64,000 bases of DNA, taken from assembly GCF_033115175.1 (NCBI RefSeq), contig NC_084835.1, positions 32,197,858-32,261,857 on the forward strand, read 5' to 3'. This DNA is from Lepus europaeus. Taxonomy: Eukaryota; Chordata; Mammalia; Lagomorpha; Leporidae. The notes beneath the pieces are model-generated. The model saw nothing but the letters and a program-made list of their open reading frames with translations. It was not told the origin of the DNA and made no database searches. Both the position numbers and the translations under genes were made by a program. Shown piece by piece: positions 10,666 to 21,283 of the stretch. Position 1 is the stretch's first letter. Each line of letters starts with the position of its first letter.

Positions 10666-11280
10666 AAAAAAGGTTTATTTAGGGGCCAGCATGGGTTAAT
10701 CCTCTGCTTGTGGCGCCAGCATCCTATATGGGCGCCGGTTCGAGTCCTGGCTGCTCCTCTTCCAATCCAGCTCTCTTCTGTGGCCTGGGAAAGCAGTAGA
10801 AGATGGCTCATGTGCTTGGGCCCCTGCACCCGCATGGGAGACTGGGAAGAAGCTCCTGGCTTCGGATCGGCATAGCTCTGGCCATAGCAGCCATCTGGGG
10901 AGTGAACCAATGGAAGGAAGACCTTTCTCTCTGTCTCTTCCTCTCACTGCCTGCAACTCTACCTCTCAAATAAATAATAAAAAAAAGTTTAAAAAGGTTT
11001 ATATATTTGAAAGGCAGGGTGAGGGAGGGAGATAGACACACAAACACACTCCTTCTCCAAATGGCCTGATGGCTGGGGCTGGGCCAGGTGAAAGCCAGAA
11101 GCTGGGACTCCATTTGGGTCTCCTATGTGAGTGGTAGGGACTCGGATGCCTGAGACATCATCTGCTGCTTCCCAGTACCTCAGCAGGGAGTTGGACTGGA
11201 AGTGGAGGAGCTGGGACTCGAACCAGCACTCTGATAAGGGATATGGTGACTTAGCCCATTGTGCCACAGCACCTACCCCA
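10666..11280. mobile_element. Nested C-repeat SINEs (plus copy inside minus copy tail)
   Basis: A minus copy (tail at 10666, body 10990-11280) carries a plus copy (10682-10986) in its A-tail. Outer duplication CAGCTCCCCATTTTT/CAGCTGCCCATTTTT and inner duplication AAAAAGGTTTATTTA/AAAAAGGTTTATATA are both visible. Confidence 0.88.
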
Positions 11281-11984
11281 CAGCTGCCCATTTTTCAGGT
11301 AAGGAAATGAGCTCAGACAGACAATGTTGCTTGGCCCCCTTTGCACAAAAAGTAGATTTCAGAGCTGGACTCTGAAGCAGATCTCCGATGACAAAGACTG
11401 ACTCTTCACCTATTTGTGTAGGCTTGGGGAAGAAATGAGGATTTGGCTCTCCTGTCCTGGCAGGACTTCTGTGGTTTGGAGAGAGCCTGGGCAGGTGGCC
11501 GCCTCTCCTGGGCTCAGCTTCCCTATCTGTGTGTGCTCACCACAGTGCCTCGCAGCTCCCACCACGTCCCCAGATGGGTGTCTGCCTAGGTCTGTAGGAA
11601 GAGGCAGGCCCTGTGACCCAAGCTTTGACTCATCACCCAGCAGTTCCCATTGGGACGCTGTGGGCCTGGGCTCCTGGTAGACCCATTGCTGTTGGCAGTG
11701 GCTACACACCAGGCTTGTGTAGGCAGGAAGGGTGGCCTTGATCCCACTGTTGGGCAATGGAAGTTCTGGCTTCCAGTGGGGCCTCTGGCCAGGGTTTGTG
11801 CAGTCACTGACCATGCACAATTACTGAATTTCTGCCACGGTTTCCACATCTTAACAAACTCCCCCTATTTAAATTGTTTCTTCATCAACTTTGAAACTGT
11901 ATGTTTTGGTTATAATAATTTTTTGACTTTTTGTACAAACTACTAAATTCTGTAGCTTCAAGGGTTTTTGTTGTTTGTTTGATT

Positions 11985-12004
11985 TTTTAAGTTTACTTAC
12001 TTAA

Positions 12005-12043
<39 letters not shown>

Positions 12044-12303
12044 TGAGACAGAGATCTTCCATTGGCTGGTTCACTCCCCAAATGCCTGCAGCAGCCAAGG
12101 CTGGGCCGGCCTGAAACCAGGAGGGGGAAACTCAATCTGTGTCTCCTGCTGTGGTAGGAACCCAACTACTTGAGCCACCGTCTGCTGCGTTCTGGGTACA
12201 TTAGCAGGGAGCTGGATCAGAAGGGCTGAGTAGCTGGGACTAGTTATAGGGTGTGGGCATCATTAAGTGGCAGCTTAACCTGCTGTGCCACAGTGCCTGC
12301 TCC
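11985..12303 (-). mobile_element. C-repeat SINE (old type)
   Basis: Contains a pure GA run of about 28 nt at 12011-12040; head ends CTGCTGTGCCACAGTGCCTG. Confidence 0.83.
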
Positions 12304-12560
12304 AAATTATGAAAAATTTGAAGCCTGTACCAAAGTGTAGAGAACAATACCATAAGCCCACTTGTACCTATCACTCAGCTTTAACAATTATCTCATGTTT
12401 AGTTGTCCATTGTTTTTGACTTTTTATTTTGAAAAAACTTTAGACTTCCAGAAATTTGCAAGAAATACCTCAGATTTCCTGTGTTCCCTTCACTCAACTG
12501 CCTTTAATGTTAGCATCTTATATAACCATGATACAATTAAGAGATCAAGAGAGTGACTGA
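12304..12560 (+). mobile_element. Old interspersed repeat, probably L1M 3' end
   Basis: The GTAGAGAACAATACCATAAG and CACTCAGCTTTAACAATTAT blocks resemble ancient L1M-type 3' sequence shared among mammals. Family is uncertain. Confidence 0.4.
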
Positions 12561-13022
12561 TAAAATAGAATTAACTGTGCTCCAGAACTGGTGTGAGTGT
12601 GTCGGAGGGTCCCCAAGACCAACCTTGGGTACGGTGGTGGGCCACAGAGACTCATGGAAACTGGTATACTCATGAGTACGATTTATTATAGTGAAAGACT
12701 ATAGTCTAAAGTCAGTGGAGGAAGAGAGTGGGTGGCATGGAGTCTAGAGAGAGCAGGCATGTTTGCCACTACCCTCTCCTGGGAGTTTGTATAGATGGCA
12801 ACCGTGTGTGACAGGTTGCACAAAGTAGTGACAGGCGGGGGTGGGGGAGGGTGGGGTGGGCTCACCTGAGCTGTGGTACCCAGAGTAATCATGGTCAGCG
12901 AGAGGCCTGGGATGCTGGTGCGGCTGACCTTGGCTACTCTTGCTCCAATCCCTCCAGAGGCAAAACTGCTGTAGCTTGACCCAAGGACCCACTGTAAGCC
13001 ACACTGTTAAAATAAACTGTCT

Positions 13023-13372
13023 GGGGGCCAGCACTGTGGCGCAGTGGGTTGATCCCCAGCCTGAAGTGCTGGCATCCCATATGGGCACCGGTTGTAGTCT
13101 CGGCTGCTCCTTTTCTGATCCAGCTCTCTGCTATGGCCTGGGATAGCAGCTGAAGATGGCCCAACTCCTTGGGCCCCTCCATCCACGTGGGAGACTCGAA
13201 GAGACTCCAGGTTCCTGGCTTCGGATTGGCACAGCTGTGGCCGTTGCGGTCGTCTAGGGAGTGAACCAGCAGATGGAAGACCTCCCCCCAACCTCTCTCT
13301 TTGTCTCTGTCTCTGTCTTTACCTCTCTGTGTAACTCTGTCTTTCAAATAAATAAAATAAATCTTTAAAAAA
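13023..13372 (+). mobile_element. C-repeat SINE
   Basis: Starts GGGGGCCAGCACTGTGGCGC and ends CAAATAAATAAAATAAATC. First of two inserted at the same target site. Confidence 0.88.
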
Positions 13373-13389
13373 TAAAGAATAAACTGCCT

Positions 13390-13712
13390 GTCACGGTGGT
13401 GTAGCAGGTTAAGCTGCTGCATACAGTGCCAACATCCCTTATGGACGGCTGGTTCCAGCTGCTCCACTTCTGATCCAGCTCTCTGCTAACATGCCTGAGA
13501 AAGCAGCAGAAGATGGCCCAGCTTCTTGGGCCCCGGCACTCACGTGGGAGTCGCAGAAGAAGTTCTTGACCCCTGGCTTTGGATCAGCCCAGCTCCAGCT
13601 GTTGCGGCCACTTGGGGAATGAACCAGCAGATAGAAGATCTCTCCTCTCTCTTTGTAACTCTGCCTTTCAAATAAATAAATAAATAAATAAATAAGTCTA
13701 AAACATGAACAA
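13390..13712 (+). mobile_element. C-repeat SINE
   Basis: Second insertion at the AATAAACTGCCTG site, ending in an (AAAT)n tail. Confidence 0.87.
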
Positions 13713-13961
13713 ATAAACAAACTGCCTGGCTTAAGCCAGAAGCCCAGATCTACAGACACTCTGTGCTGGCAGGATCTTCTAAGAACCTAGAGGGTATATC
13801 TCAGGCGTCCTTTCTTTGAAATGTGCAGGGTTTGGAATTCTGCCAAGTCGAGTTTTTGTTGCACATTGAGTTTTGCCAGTTTTCCCACTAATGTAATTTT
13901 TTGGCTTTAGGAACTAAGGCAGGACCCTTTCCACACCAAACAGTACAGTTCCTCACTCTTT

Positions 13962-14226
13962 ACCTTAAAAAAAGCTATTTATTCAAAAGACTGAGCTACA
14001 TAGAAAAAAGGAGAGACATAGAGAGAAAGAGAGAGAGTTCTTTCATCTGCTGGTTCATTCCCCAAATGGCTAGGTCTGGGCCAGGCTGAAACCAGGAGTC
14101 AGGGACTCCATCTGGGTTTCCCACGTGAGTGGAAGGGACCCAAGCTTATAGATGAGCCCAGACACTCCTATGTGGGACGTGGGCATCCTAACTGGCATCT
14201 TAAGTGCCAGGCTAAATGCCCATCCT
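13962..14226 (-). mobile_element. C-repeat SINE (old, partial)
   Basis: Tail-side AAAGCTATTTATTCAAAAGA and a shortened body; head is degraded. Confidence 0.7.
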
Positions 14227-14349
14227 CATTCATTTATTTTTAATTATACAGAACCATACAAAAATTATGTATGGTTATGGTGTCTAATATGTTTTGAACT
14301 ATATATACATTGTGGAATAGTTAGATCACTAACTGACATGTTTTGCCTC

Positions 14350-14371
14350 GTGTGTGTGTGTGTGTGTGTTT
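14350..14371 (+). repeat. (GT)n microsatellite
   Basis: About ten GT units inside the old L1 3' region. Confidence 0.85.
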
Positions 14372-14689
14372 GGTGAGACCCATTAAATTCCTACTCTCCA
14401 GGGAATCTTCAAAGCTACAATACATGGTTGTTAACTGTAGTCACTATTCCATATAATAGTACTCCTGAGTGTGTTCTTCCTGTTTAACTGAAACATTGTC
14501 CCCTTGACCAGCATCTCCCCAATCCCTCTCTTCTCCTACAGCCCTGGATAACCACCATTCTATTCTCTGCTACTTTTTTAGATTCCACATATAAGGGAAG
14601 TCACAGACTACTTATCTTTCTGTGTATGGCTTATTCTACTTGATGTCTCCCAAATTCATCTATGTTGTCACAAATGGTAGGACTTCTTT

Positions 14690-15003
14690 CTTTTTTTTTA
14701 AAGATTTTTAAAAAAATTTATTTGAGAGGTAGAGTTACAGAGAGAGGGAGAAACAGAGAGAAAGGTCTTCCATCTGCTGGCTCACTCCCCAAATGGCTGC
14801 AGTGACAGGAGCTAATCCAATCCCAAGCCAGGAGCCAGGAGCTGCTTCTGGGTTTCCCACATGGGGTGCAAGGGCCCAGGCATTTGGGCCATCTTCCTCT
14901 GCTTTCCCAGGCCATAGCTGAGAGCTGGACCAGAAGAGTAAACGGGACATGAAGTGGTGCCCAATGGGATGCCAGCGCCGCAGATAGAGGCTTAGCCCAG
15001 CCT
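14690..15003 (-). mobile_element. C-repeat SINE inside old L1
   Basis: Flanked by similar GGACTTCTTTCTTTT and GGGTCTTCTTCCTTT sequences (target-site duplication), splitting the L1. Confidence 0.85.
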
Positions 15004-15154
15004 AAGGGTCTTCTTCCTTTTTAAAGATTGAATAGTATTCTATTGTGTAAATATATCACATTTTATTTGTTTATCTATTAATGGGTACTTAGATTAATTC
15101 CATGTCCTGGCTGTTGTGAATACTGCTGTAATGAACACAAGAGTGCAGTCATCC

Positions 15155-15826
15155 GGGGCCAGAGCTGTGGCACAGCGGGTTAAAGCCCTGGCCTGAAGTG
15201 CTGGCATCCCTTTTGGGCGCTGGTTCAAGTCCCAGCTGCTCCGCTTCAGATCCAGCTCTCTACTATGGATTGGGAAAGCAGTAGAAGATGAGCCTTGGGC
15301 CCCTGCACCTATATGGGAGACCCTAAGAAGGCTCCTGGCTCCTGACTTCGGATTGGCTCAGCTCCAGCCGTTGCAGCCATTTGGGGAGTAAATCAGCAGA
15401 TGGAAGACCTCTCTCTCTCTCTTTGTCTCTACCTCTCTCTGTAGCTCTGTCTTTCAAATAAAGATAAATCTTTTTTTTTTTTTTTTGATAGGCAGAGTGG
15501 ATAGTGAGAGAGAGACAGAGAGAAAGGTCTTCCTTTTTTGCCGTTGGTTCACCCTCCAATGGCCGCTGCAGCCGGCACATCGTGCTGATCTGAAGCCAGG
15601 AGCCAGGCGCTTCTCCCAGTCTCCCATGCGGGTGCAGGGCCCAAGGACTTGGGCCATCCTCCACTGCCTTCCCGGGCCATAGCAGAGAGCTGGCCTGGAA
15701 GAGGGGCAACCGGGACAGAATCCGGCACCCCAACCAGGACTAGAAGCCGGTGTGCCGGCGCCGCAAGGCGGAGGATTAGCCTGTTAAGCCACGGCGCCGG
15801 CCAAATAAAGATAAATCTTAAAAAAA
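15155..15826. mobile_element. Nested C-repeat SINEs
   Basis: A plus copy (15155-15472 plus a short tail) received a minus, young copy (15473-15802) in its tail. Inner duplication AAATAAAGATAAATCTT is perfect (15456-15472, 15803-15819); outer duplication is GAGTGCAGTCATCC/GAGTGCAGCCATCC. Confidence 0.92.
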
Positions 15827-16519
15827 GAGTGCAGCCATCCCTTCAAAATACTGGTCTCATTTCCTTTGACTATTATGGCCTTCCAGTTTGGAGATACCTC
15901 AGAAATCTGAATATAGTCCTACCATATGACCCAGGCATCCCACTCCTTGGAATTTACCCAAGGGAAGTTAAATTGGCAAATAAAACAGCTGTCTGCACCT
16001 TAATATTTATTGCTGCTCAATTCACAGTAGCTTCAGACATGGAATCAACTTAAATGCCCATCATCGGAAGACTGGATAAATAAATTTTGGGATATATTTG
16101 GGATATATATTGGGATATTTGGGATATATTTATAGAATACTGCATAGCAGTTAAAAAAATGAAATCTGGTCATTTGTAGCAAAATAGAGGAATCTGGAAA
16201 ACATCATGCTGAGTGAAATAAGCCAGTCCCAAAGGGACAAATACATGTTCTCCCTGATCTGTGATGACTAACTGAGCACCTAGAAGGAAACCTGTAGAAG
16301 TGAAATTGACACTCTGAGAAGCAAGACCTTGATCAGCCCTTCCTTGTCCTGACTGTCCTGGAACAGCTTACTATTTTATTCTTTTTACTATTTTCTTTTT
16401 CTACTTAATACTATTTTATTTTTCTACTTAATACTGTTGGTTGAGCTCTTTACTTAACAGAATTATTCTTAGGTATTTAAATCCAATTGAAAATTGATCC
16501 CTGTTAAAAATAAGAGTGG

Positions 16520-16822
16520 GAGGCTGGCGCCATGGCTCACTTGGCTAATCCTCCACCTGCAGCGCTGGCACACTGGGTTCTAGTCCTGGTTGGGGTGCTG
16601 GATTCTGTCCCGGTTGCCCCTCTTCCAGTCCATCTCTCTGCTGTGGCCCAGGAGGGCAGCAGAGGATGGCCCAAGTGGGAGGAAGTACGCGGCTCTTGGC
16701 TTCTGATCGGTGCAGTGCCGGCCGTGGCGGCCATTAGGGGTGTGAACCAATGGAAAGAAGACCTTTCTCTCTTCCTCTCTCTCACTGTCTAACTCTACCT
16801 GGCCAAAAAAAGAAAAAAAAAA
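16520..16822 (+). mobile_element. C-repeat SINE inside L1
   Basis: Starts AGGCTGGCGCCATGGCTCAC; lacks part of the middle around 16678. Interrupts the plus-strand L1 3' UTR. Confidence 0.87.
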
Positions 16823-16948
16823 GTGGGAATAAGAGAGGGAGGAGATGTACAGTTCAGCACATGTTCCCTCAGACTTAGCCCTAAGAGTAAAGCTAAAAAC
16901 TTGCCATGGGACTCTAAATCCCATTAAATTGGCAGGTACCAATGCCAT

Positions 16949-17336
16949 CTTTTTTTTTGACAGGCAGAGTGGACAGTGAAAGAGAGAGAGAGAGAAAGGT
17001 CTTCCTTCTGTTGGTTCACCCCCAAAATGGCTGCTGTGGCCGGCGCACCACGCTGATCCGAAGGCAGGAGCCAGGTGCTTCTCCTGGTCTCCCATGCAGG
17101 TGCAGGGCCCAAGCACTTGGGCCATCCTCCACTGCCTTCCCAGGCCACAGCAGAGAGCTGGACTGGAAGAGGGGCAGCTGGGACAGAATCCGGGGCCCCG
17201 ACTGGGACTAGAACCCGGGTGCTGGCGCCGCAGGCACAGGATTAGCCTATTGAGCTAACGGAAGGAAGACCTTTCTCTCTGTCTCTCTCTCTCTCACTGT
17301 ATAACTCTGCCTGTAAAAAAAAAAAAAAAAAAAAAA
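16949..17336. mobile_element. C-repeat SINE fold-back (minus copy joined to plus 3' end)
   Basis: A minus copy (16949-17262) loses its last head bases and runs straight into the 3' end of a plus copy (GGAAGGAAGACC to a 23-A tail). Confidence 0.82.
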
Positions 17337-18491
17337 AGGATCTTAATGAAGAGTGGGATGGGAGAGGGAGTAGGAGGTGGGATAGTTTAGGGGTGGGAGG
17401 GCGGGTTGGGGGGAAGAACTGCTATCATCCAAAAGTTGTACTTATGAAATTTATATTTATTAAATAAAAGCTTTCTATAAAAAAATCACAATAAGACATC
17501 ATCTTACCCCAGTGAGATGTATTGAGGTGCAGGTAGCTCTTTTATTTGTAATTTAATTTCCCTTGGGTAAATTCCGAGGAGTGGCATGGCTGGGTCATGT
17601 GGTAGGGCTATATTCAGGATTCTGAGGACTCTCCAAACTGTCTTCCATGGTGGCTTTACCAGTTTGCAATCCCACCAACAGTGGATTAGTGTGCCTTTTC
17701 CCCCACATCCTCGCCAGCATCTGTTGTTGGTAGATTTCTGTATGTGAACCATTCTAACCAGGATGAGGTGAAACCTCATGTGGTTTTGATTTGCATTTCC
17801 CTGGTGGCTAGTGATCCTGAGCATTTTTTCATGTGTCTGTTGGCCGTTTGGATTTTCTCTTTTGAAAAATATTTGTTTAGGTCCTTGGCCCTTAAGTGAG
17901 TTGTTTGTTTTGTTGTGGTGTTGTGTTACTAATCCTTTATCAGTTGCATAAGTTGCAAATATTTTCTCCCATTCTGTCGGTTGTCTCTTTACTTTCCTGA
18001 CTGTTTATTTCTCAACTTGATGTAATCCCAGTTGTTAATTTTGGCTTTGGCTGCCTGTGCCTCTGGGGTCTTTTCCAATAACTTTTTTGTCTATGCCAAT
18101 GTCTTAAAGGGTTTCTATTATGTTCTCTAATAATTTGATGGTGTCGGGTCATAGTTTTAGATCTTTAATCCAAGTTGAGTGTATTTTTGTGTAAGGTGTA
18201 AGGTACGGGTCTTGCTTCATACTTCTGCATGTGTAAATTCAGTTTTCCCAGCACCATTTGTTGAATAAACTGTCCTTGCTCCAGGAATTGATTTTAGCTC
18301 CTTGATCAAATATAAGCTGGCTGTAGATGTTTGGATTGATTTCTGGCATTTCTATTCTGTTCCATTGGTCTATCCATCTGTTTCTGTAGAAGTACCAGGT
18401 TGTTTTGATTATAAATGCCCTGTAGTATGTCTTGAAATCTGGTATTGTGATGCCTCCGACTCTGTTTTTATTGTATAAGATTGTTTTAGCT

Positions 18492-18808
18492 GGGGCTGGC
18501 GTAATGGTACAGTGGGTTAATGCCCTGGTCTGAAGCACCGGCATCCCATATGGGCACTGGTTCGAGACCCAGCTGCTCAACTTCCAATCCAGCTCTCTGC
18601 TATGGCCTGGGAAAGCAGTAGACGATGGCTCAAGTCCTTGGGCCCCTGCACCCTCATGGGAAACCTGGAGGAAGCTCCTGGCTCCTGGCTTCGGATCGGT
18701 GCAGTTCCAGCCATCTGGGGAGTGAACCACCAGAAGGAAGACTTCTCTCTCTGCCTCTCCTCTCTCTGTGTAACTTTGATTTTCAAATAAATAAATAAGT
18801 CTTAAAAA
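18492..18808 (+). mobile_element. C-repeat SINE inside L1
   Basis: Older subtype with AAATAAATAAATAAG tail, inserted in the minus-strand ORF2 fragment. Confidence 0.88.
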
Positions 18809-18820
18809 AAGATTACTTTA

Positions 18821-19150
18821 GGCCGGCGCCACGGCTCAATAGGCTAATCCTCCGCCTAGCGGCGCCGGCACACCGGGTTCTAGTCCCGATCAGGGCACCG
18901 ATCCTGTCCCGGTTGCCCCTCTTCCAGGCCAGCCCTCTGCTGTGGCCAGGGAGTGCAGTGGAGGATGGCCCAAGTGCTTGGGCCCTGCACCCCATGGGAG
19001 ACCAGGAGAAGCACCTGGCTCCTGGCTTCGGATCAGCACAATGCGCCAGCCGCGGTGGCCATTGGAGGGTGAACCAACAGCAAAAGGAAGACCTTTCTCT
19101 CTATCTTTCTCTCTCACTATCCACTCTGCCTGTCAAAAAAAAAAAAAAAA
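18821..19150 (+). mobile_element. C-repeat SINE (young type)
   Basis: Crisp head GGCCGGCGCCACGGCTCAAT, long A-tail, and GATTACTTTA duplicated at both ends (18811-18820, 19155-19164). It inserted right beside the previous copy. Confidence 0.94.
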
Positions 19151-19390
19151 AAAAGATTACTTTAGCTATTCATGGTCTCCTGTGCTGCCATATGAATTTC
19201 AGCATCATTTTTTCCAGGTCTGAGAAGAATGTCTTTGGTATTTCAATTGGTATTGCATTGAATCTGTAAATTGCTTTTGGAAGAATGGACATTTTGATGA
19301 TATTGATTCTTCCAATTCCTGCATGAACATGGAAGATTTTTCCATTTTTTTTGTATCTTCTGTTTCTTTCTTTAAAGTTTTGTAATTCTT

Positions 19391-19735
19391 GGCCGGCGCC
19401 GCGGCTCAATAGGCTAATCCTCCACCTTGCGGCGCCGGCACACCGGGTTCTAGTCCCGGTCGGGGCACCGATCCTGTCCCGGTTGCCCCTCTTCCAGGCC
19501 AGCTCTCTGCTGTGGCCAGGGAGTGCAATGGAGGATGGCCCAAGCCCTTGGGCCCTGCACCCCATGGGAGACCAGGATAAACACCTGGCTCCTGCCATCG
19601 GATCAGCGTGGTGCGCCGGCCGCAGCGCGCTACCGCGGCGGCCATTGGAGGGTGAACCAACGGCAAAAGGAAGACCTTTCTCTCTCTCTCTCACTGTCCA
19701 CTCTGCCTGTCAAAAATAAAAAAAAATTTAAAAAA
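19391..19735 (+). mobile_element. C-repeat SINE (young type)
   Basis: Head GGCCGGCGCCGCGGCTCAAT; perfect duplication AAAGTTTTGTAATTCT on both sides (19374 and 19736). Confidence 0.94.
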
Positions 19736-20746
19736 AAAGTTTTGTAATTCTCATTGTAGAGATCTTTGACATCCTTGGTTAAATTTAATCCAATGTATTT
19801 GATTTTTTTTTTTTTTGTAGCTATTGTGAATGGGATTGATCTTAGAAGTTCTTTCTCAGCTGTGGCATTCTCTGTGTGTACAAAAGCTGTTGATTTTTGT
19901 GTATTAATTTTATATCCTGCTACTTTACCAAACTCTTCTATGAGTTCCAATAGTCTCTTAGTGGAGTTCTTTGGATCCCCTAAATAAAGAATCATGTCAT
20001 CTGCAAATAGGGATAGTTTGACTTCTTGCTCTCCAATGTATATCCATTTGATTTTTTTTCTTGCCTAATGGCTCTGGCTAAAACTTCCAGTACTATATTG
20101 AATAGCAATGGTAGTGGATTTCAGTGGGAATGCTTCCAACTTTTCCCCATTCAATATAATGCTGGCTGTGGGTTTGTCATAAATTACCTTGATTGTGTTG
20201 AGGAATGTTACTTCTATACCCAATTTGCTTAGAGTTTTCATCATGAAAGGGTATTGGATTTTATCGAATGCTTTCTCTGCATCTACTGAGATAATCATAT
20301 GGTTTTTCTTCAGCAGTTTGTTAATGTGGTGTATCACATTGCTTGATTTGCAAATGTTGAACCTTTCCTGCATACCAAGAATAAATCCTACTTGGTCTGG
20401 GTGGGTGATCTATGATCTTCATGATGTGTGTTGGATTCTATTGGATAGAATTTTATTGAGAATTTTCACATCTATGTTCATCAGGGAAATTGGTCTGTAA
20501 TTCTCTGTTGCATCTTTTTCACGTTTAGGAGTTAAGGTGATGCTGACTTCATGGAAAGAATTTGGGAGAATTCCCTCTCTTTGAATAGCTTGAGAAGAAT
20601 TGGAGTTAGTTCTTCTCTAAATGTCTGGTAAAATTCAGCAGTGAATCCATTCGGTCCTGGGCTTTTCTTTGTTGGGAGGGCCTTTATTACTGATTCAGTT
20701 TCCATCTTGGATACGGGTCTGTTTAGGTTTTCTATATCTTTTTTTT

Positions 20747-21258
20747 TGCTTTCTTTTTTTTTTTAACTTTTATTTAATGAATATAAATTTCCAAAGTACA
20801 GCTTATGGGTTACAATGGCTTCCCCCCCATAACTTCCCTCCCTTCCGCAACCCTCCCCTTTCCCGCTCCCTCTCCCCTTCCATTCACATCAAGATTCATT
20901 TTCAATTCTCTTTATACACAGAAGATCAATTTAGTATATATTAAGTAAAGATTTCAACAGTTTGCACCCACACAGAAACACAAAGTGAAACATACTGTTT
21001 GAGTACTAGTTATAGAATTAAATCACAATGTATAGCACATTAAGGACAGAGATCCCACATGAGGAGCAAGTGCACAGTGACTCCTGTTGTTGACCCAACA
21101 AATTGACACTCTAGTTTATGGCGCCAGTAACCACCCTAGGCTCCTGTCATGAGCTTCCAAGGCTATGGAAGCCTTCCGAGTTCGCCGACTCTGATCATAT
21201 TTAGACAAGGTCATAGTCAAAGTGGAAGTTCTCTCCTCCCTTCAGAGAAAGGCACCTC
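20747..21258 (-). mobile_element. L1 3' UTR fragment, minus strand
   Basis: On the minus strand this ends TTCATTAAATAAAAGTT plus an A-tract, matching the 3' end of the L1 at 17.4 kb, preceded by the same G-rich block. Only about 500 bp of 3' UTR is present, so it is a severely 5'-truncated insertion beside the ORF2 fragment. Confidence 0.75.
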
Positions 21259-21283
21259 CCTCTTTTCTTTTTTTTTTTTTTTT

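Larger units (their letters stand above)
14230..15140 (+). mobile_element. Old L1 (L1M-type) 3' region
   Basis: Contains sequence typical of old mammalian L1 3' ends: a CATTGTGGAATAGTTAGATC block, CCCTGGATAACCACCATTCT, and a block around AGTATTCTATTGTGTAAATA. It is interrupted by a GT dinucleotide run and a C-repeat at 14690-15003, and continues briefly after another C-repeat at about 15840-15875. Confidence 0.7.
15878..17487 (+). mobile_element. L1, ORF2 C-terminus plus lagomorph 3' UTR
   Basis: Begins in the ORF2 C-terminal region (the LPYDPGIPLLGIYPRE block), continues through its stop and a long G/A-rich 3' UTR, and ends TTAAATAAAAGCTTTCT with a short A-tail. It is 5' truncated. C-repeats at 16520-16822 and 16949-17336 interrupt it. 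The ORF2 remnant is not functional. Confidence 0.8.
17490..20745 (-). mobile_element. L1 ORF2 fragment, minus strand
   Basis: Minus-strand reading gives broken ORF2. The reverse-transcriptase region with [10 protein letters not shown] is near 20290, the region after the catalytic Asp pair (MILYLGDPKN) near 19990, and the C-terminal Cys/His-rich NNRCWRGCG segment near 17730. Stops, frameshifts and three C-repeats interrupt it. It stops at the ORF2 C-terminus with no 3' UTR of its own, which is unusual for an L1. Confidence 0.85.

Noticed and set aside
18239..18730. 163-codon minus-strand frame
   Set aside because: Fusion of a C-repeat translation with decayed L1 ORF2, not a gene.
18821..18900. 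tRNA-like sequence in C-repeat heads
   Set aside because: C-repeats derive from a tRNA and keep promoter-like boxes, but the cloverleaf is not intact, so no tRNA gene is called.
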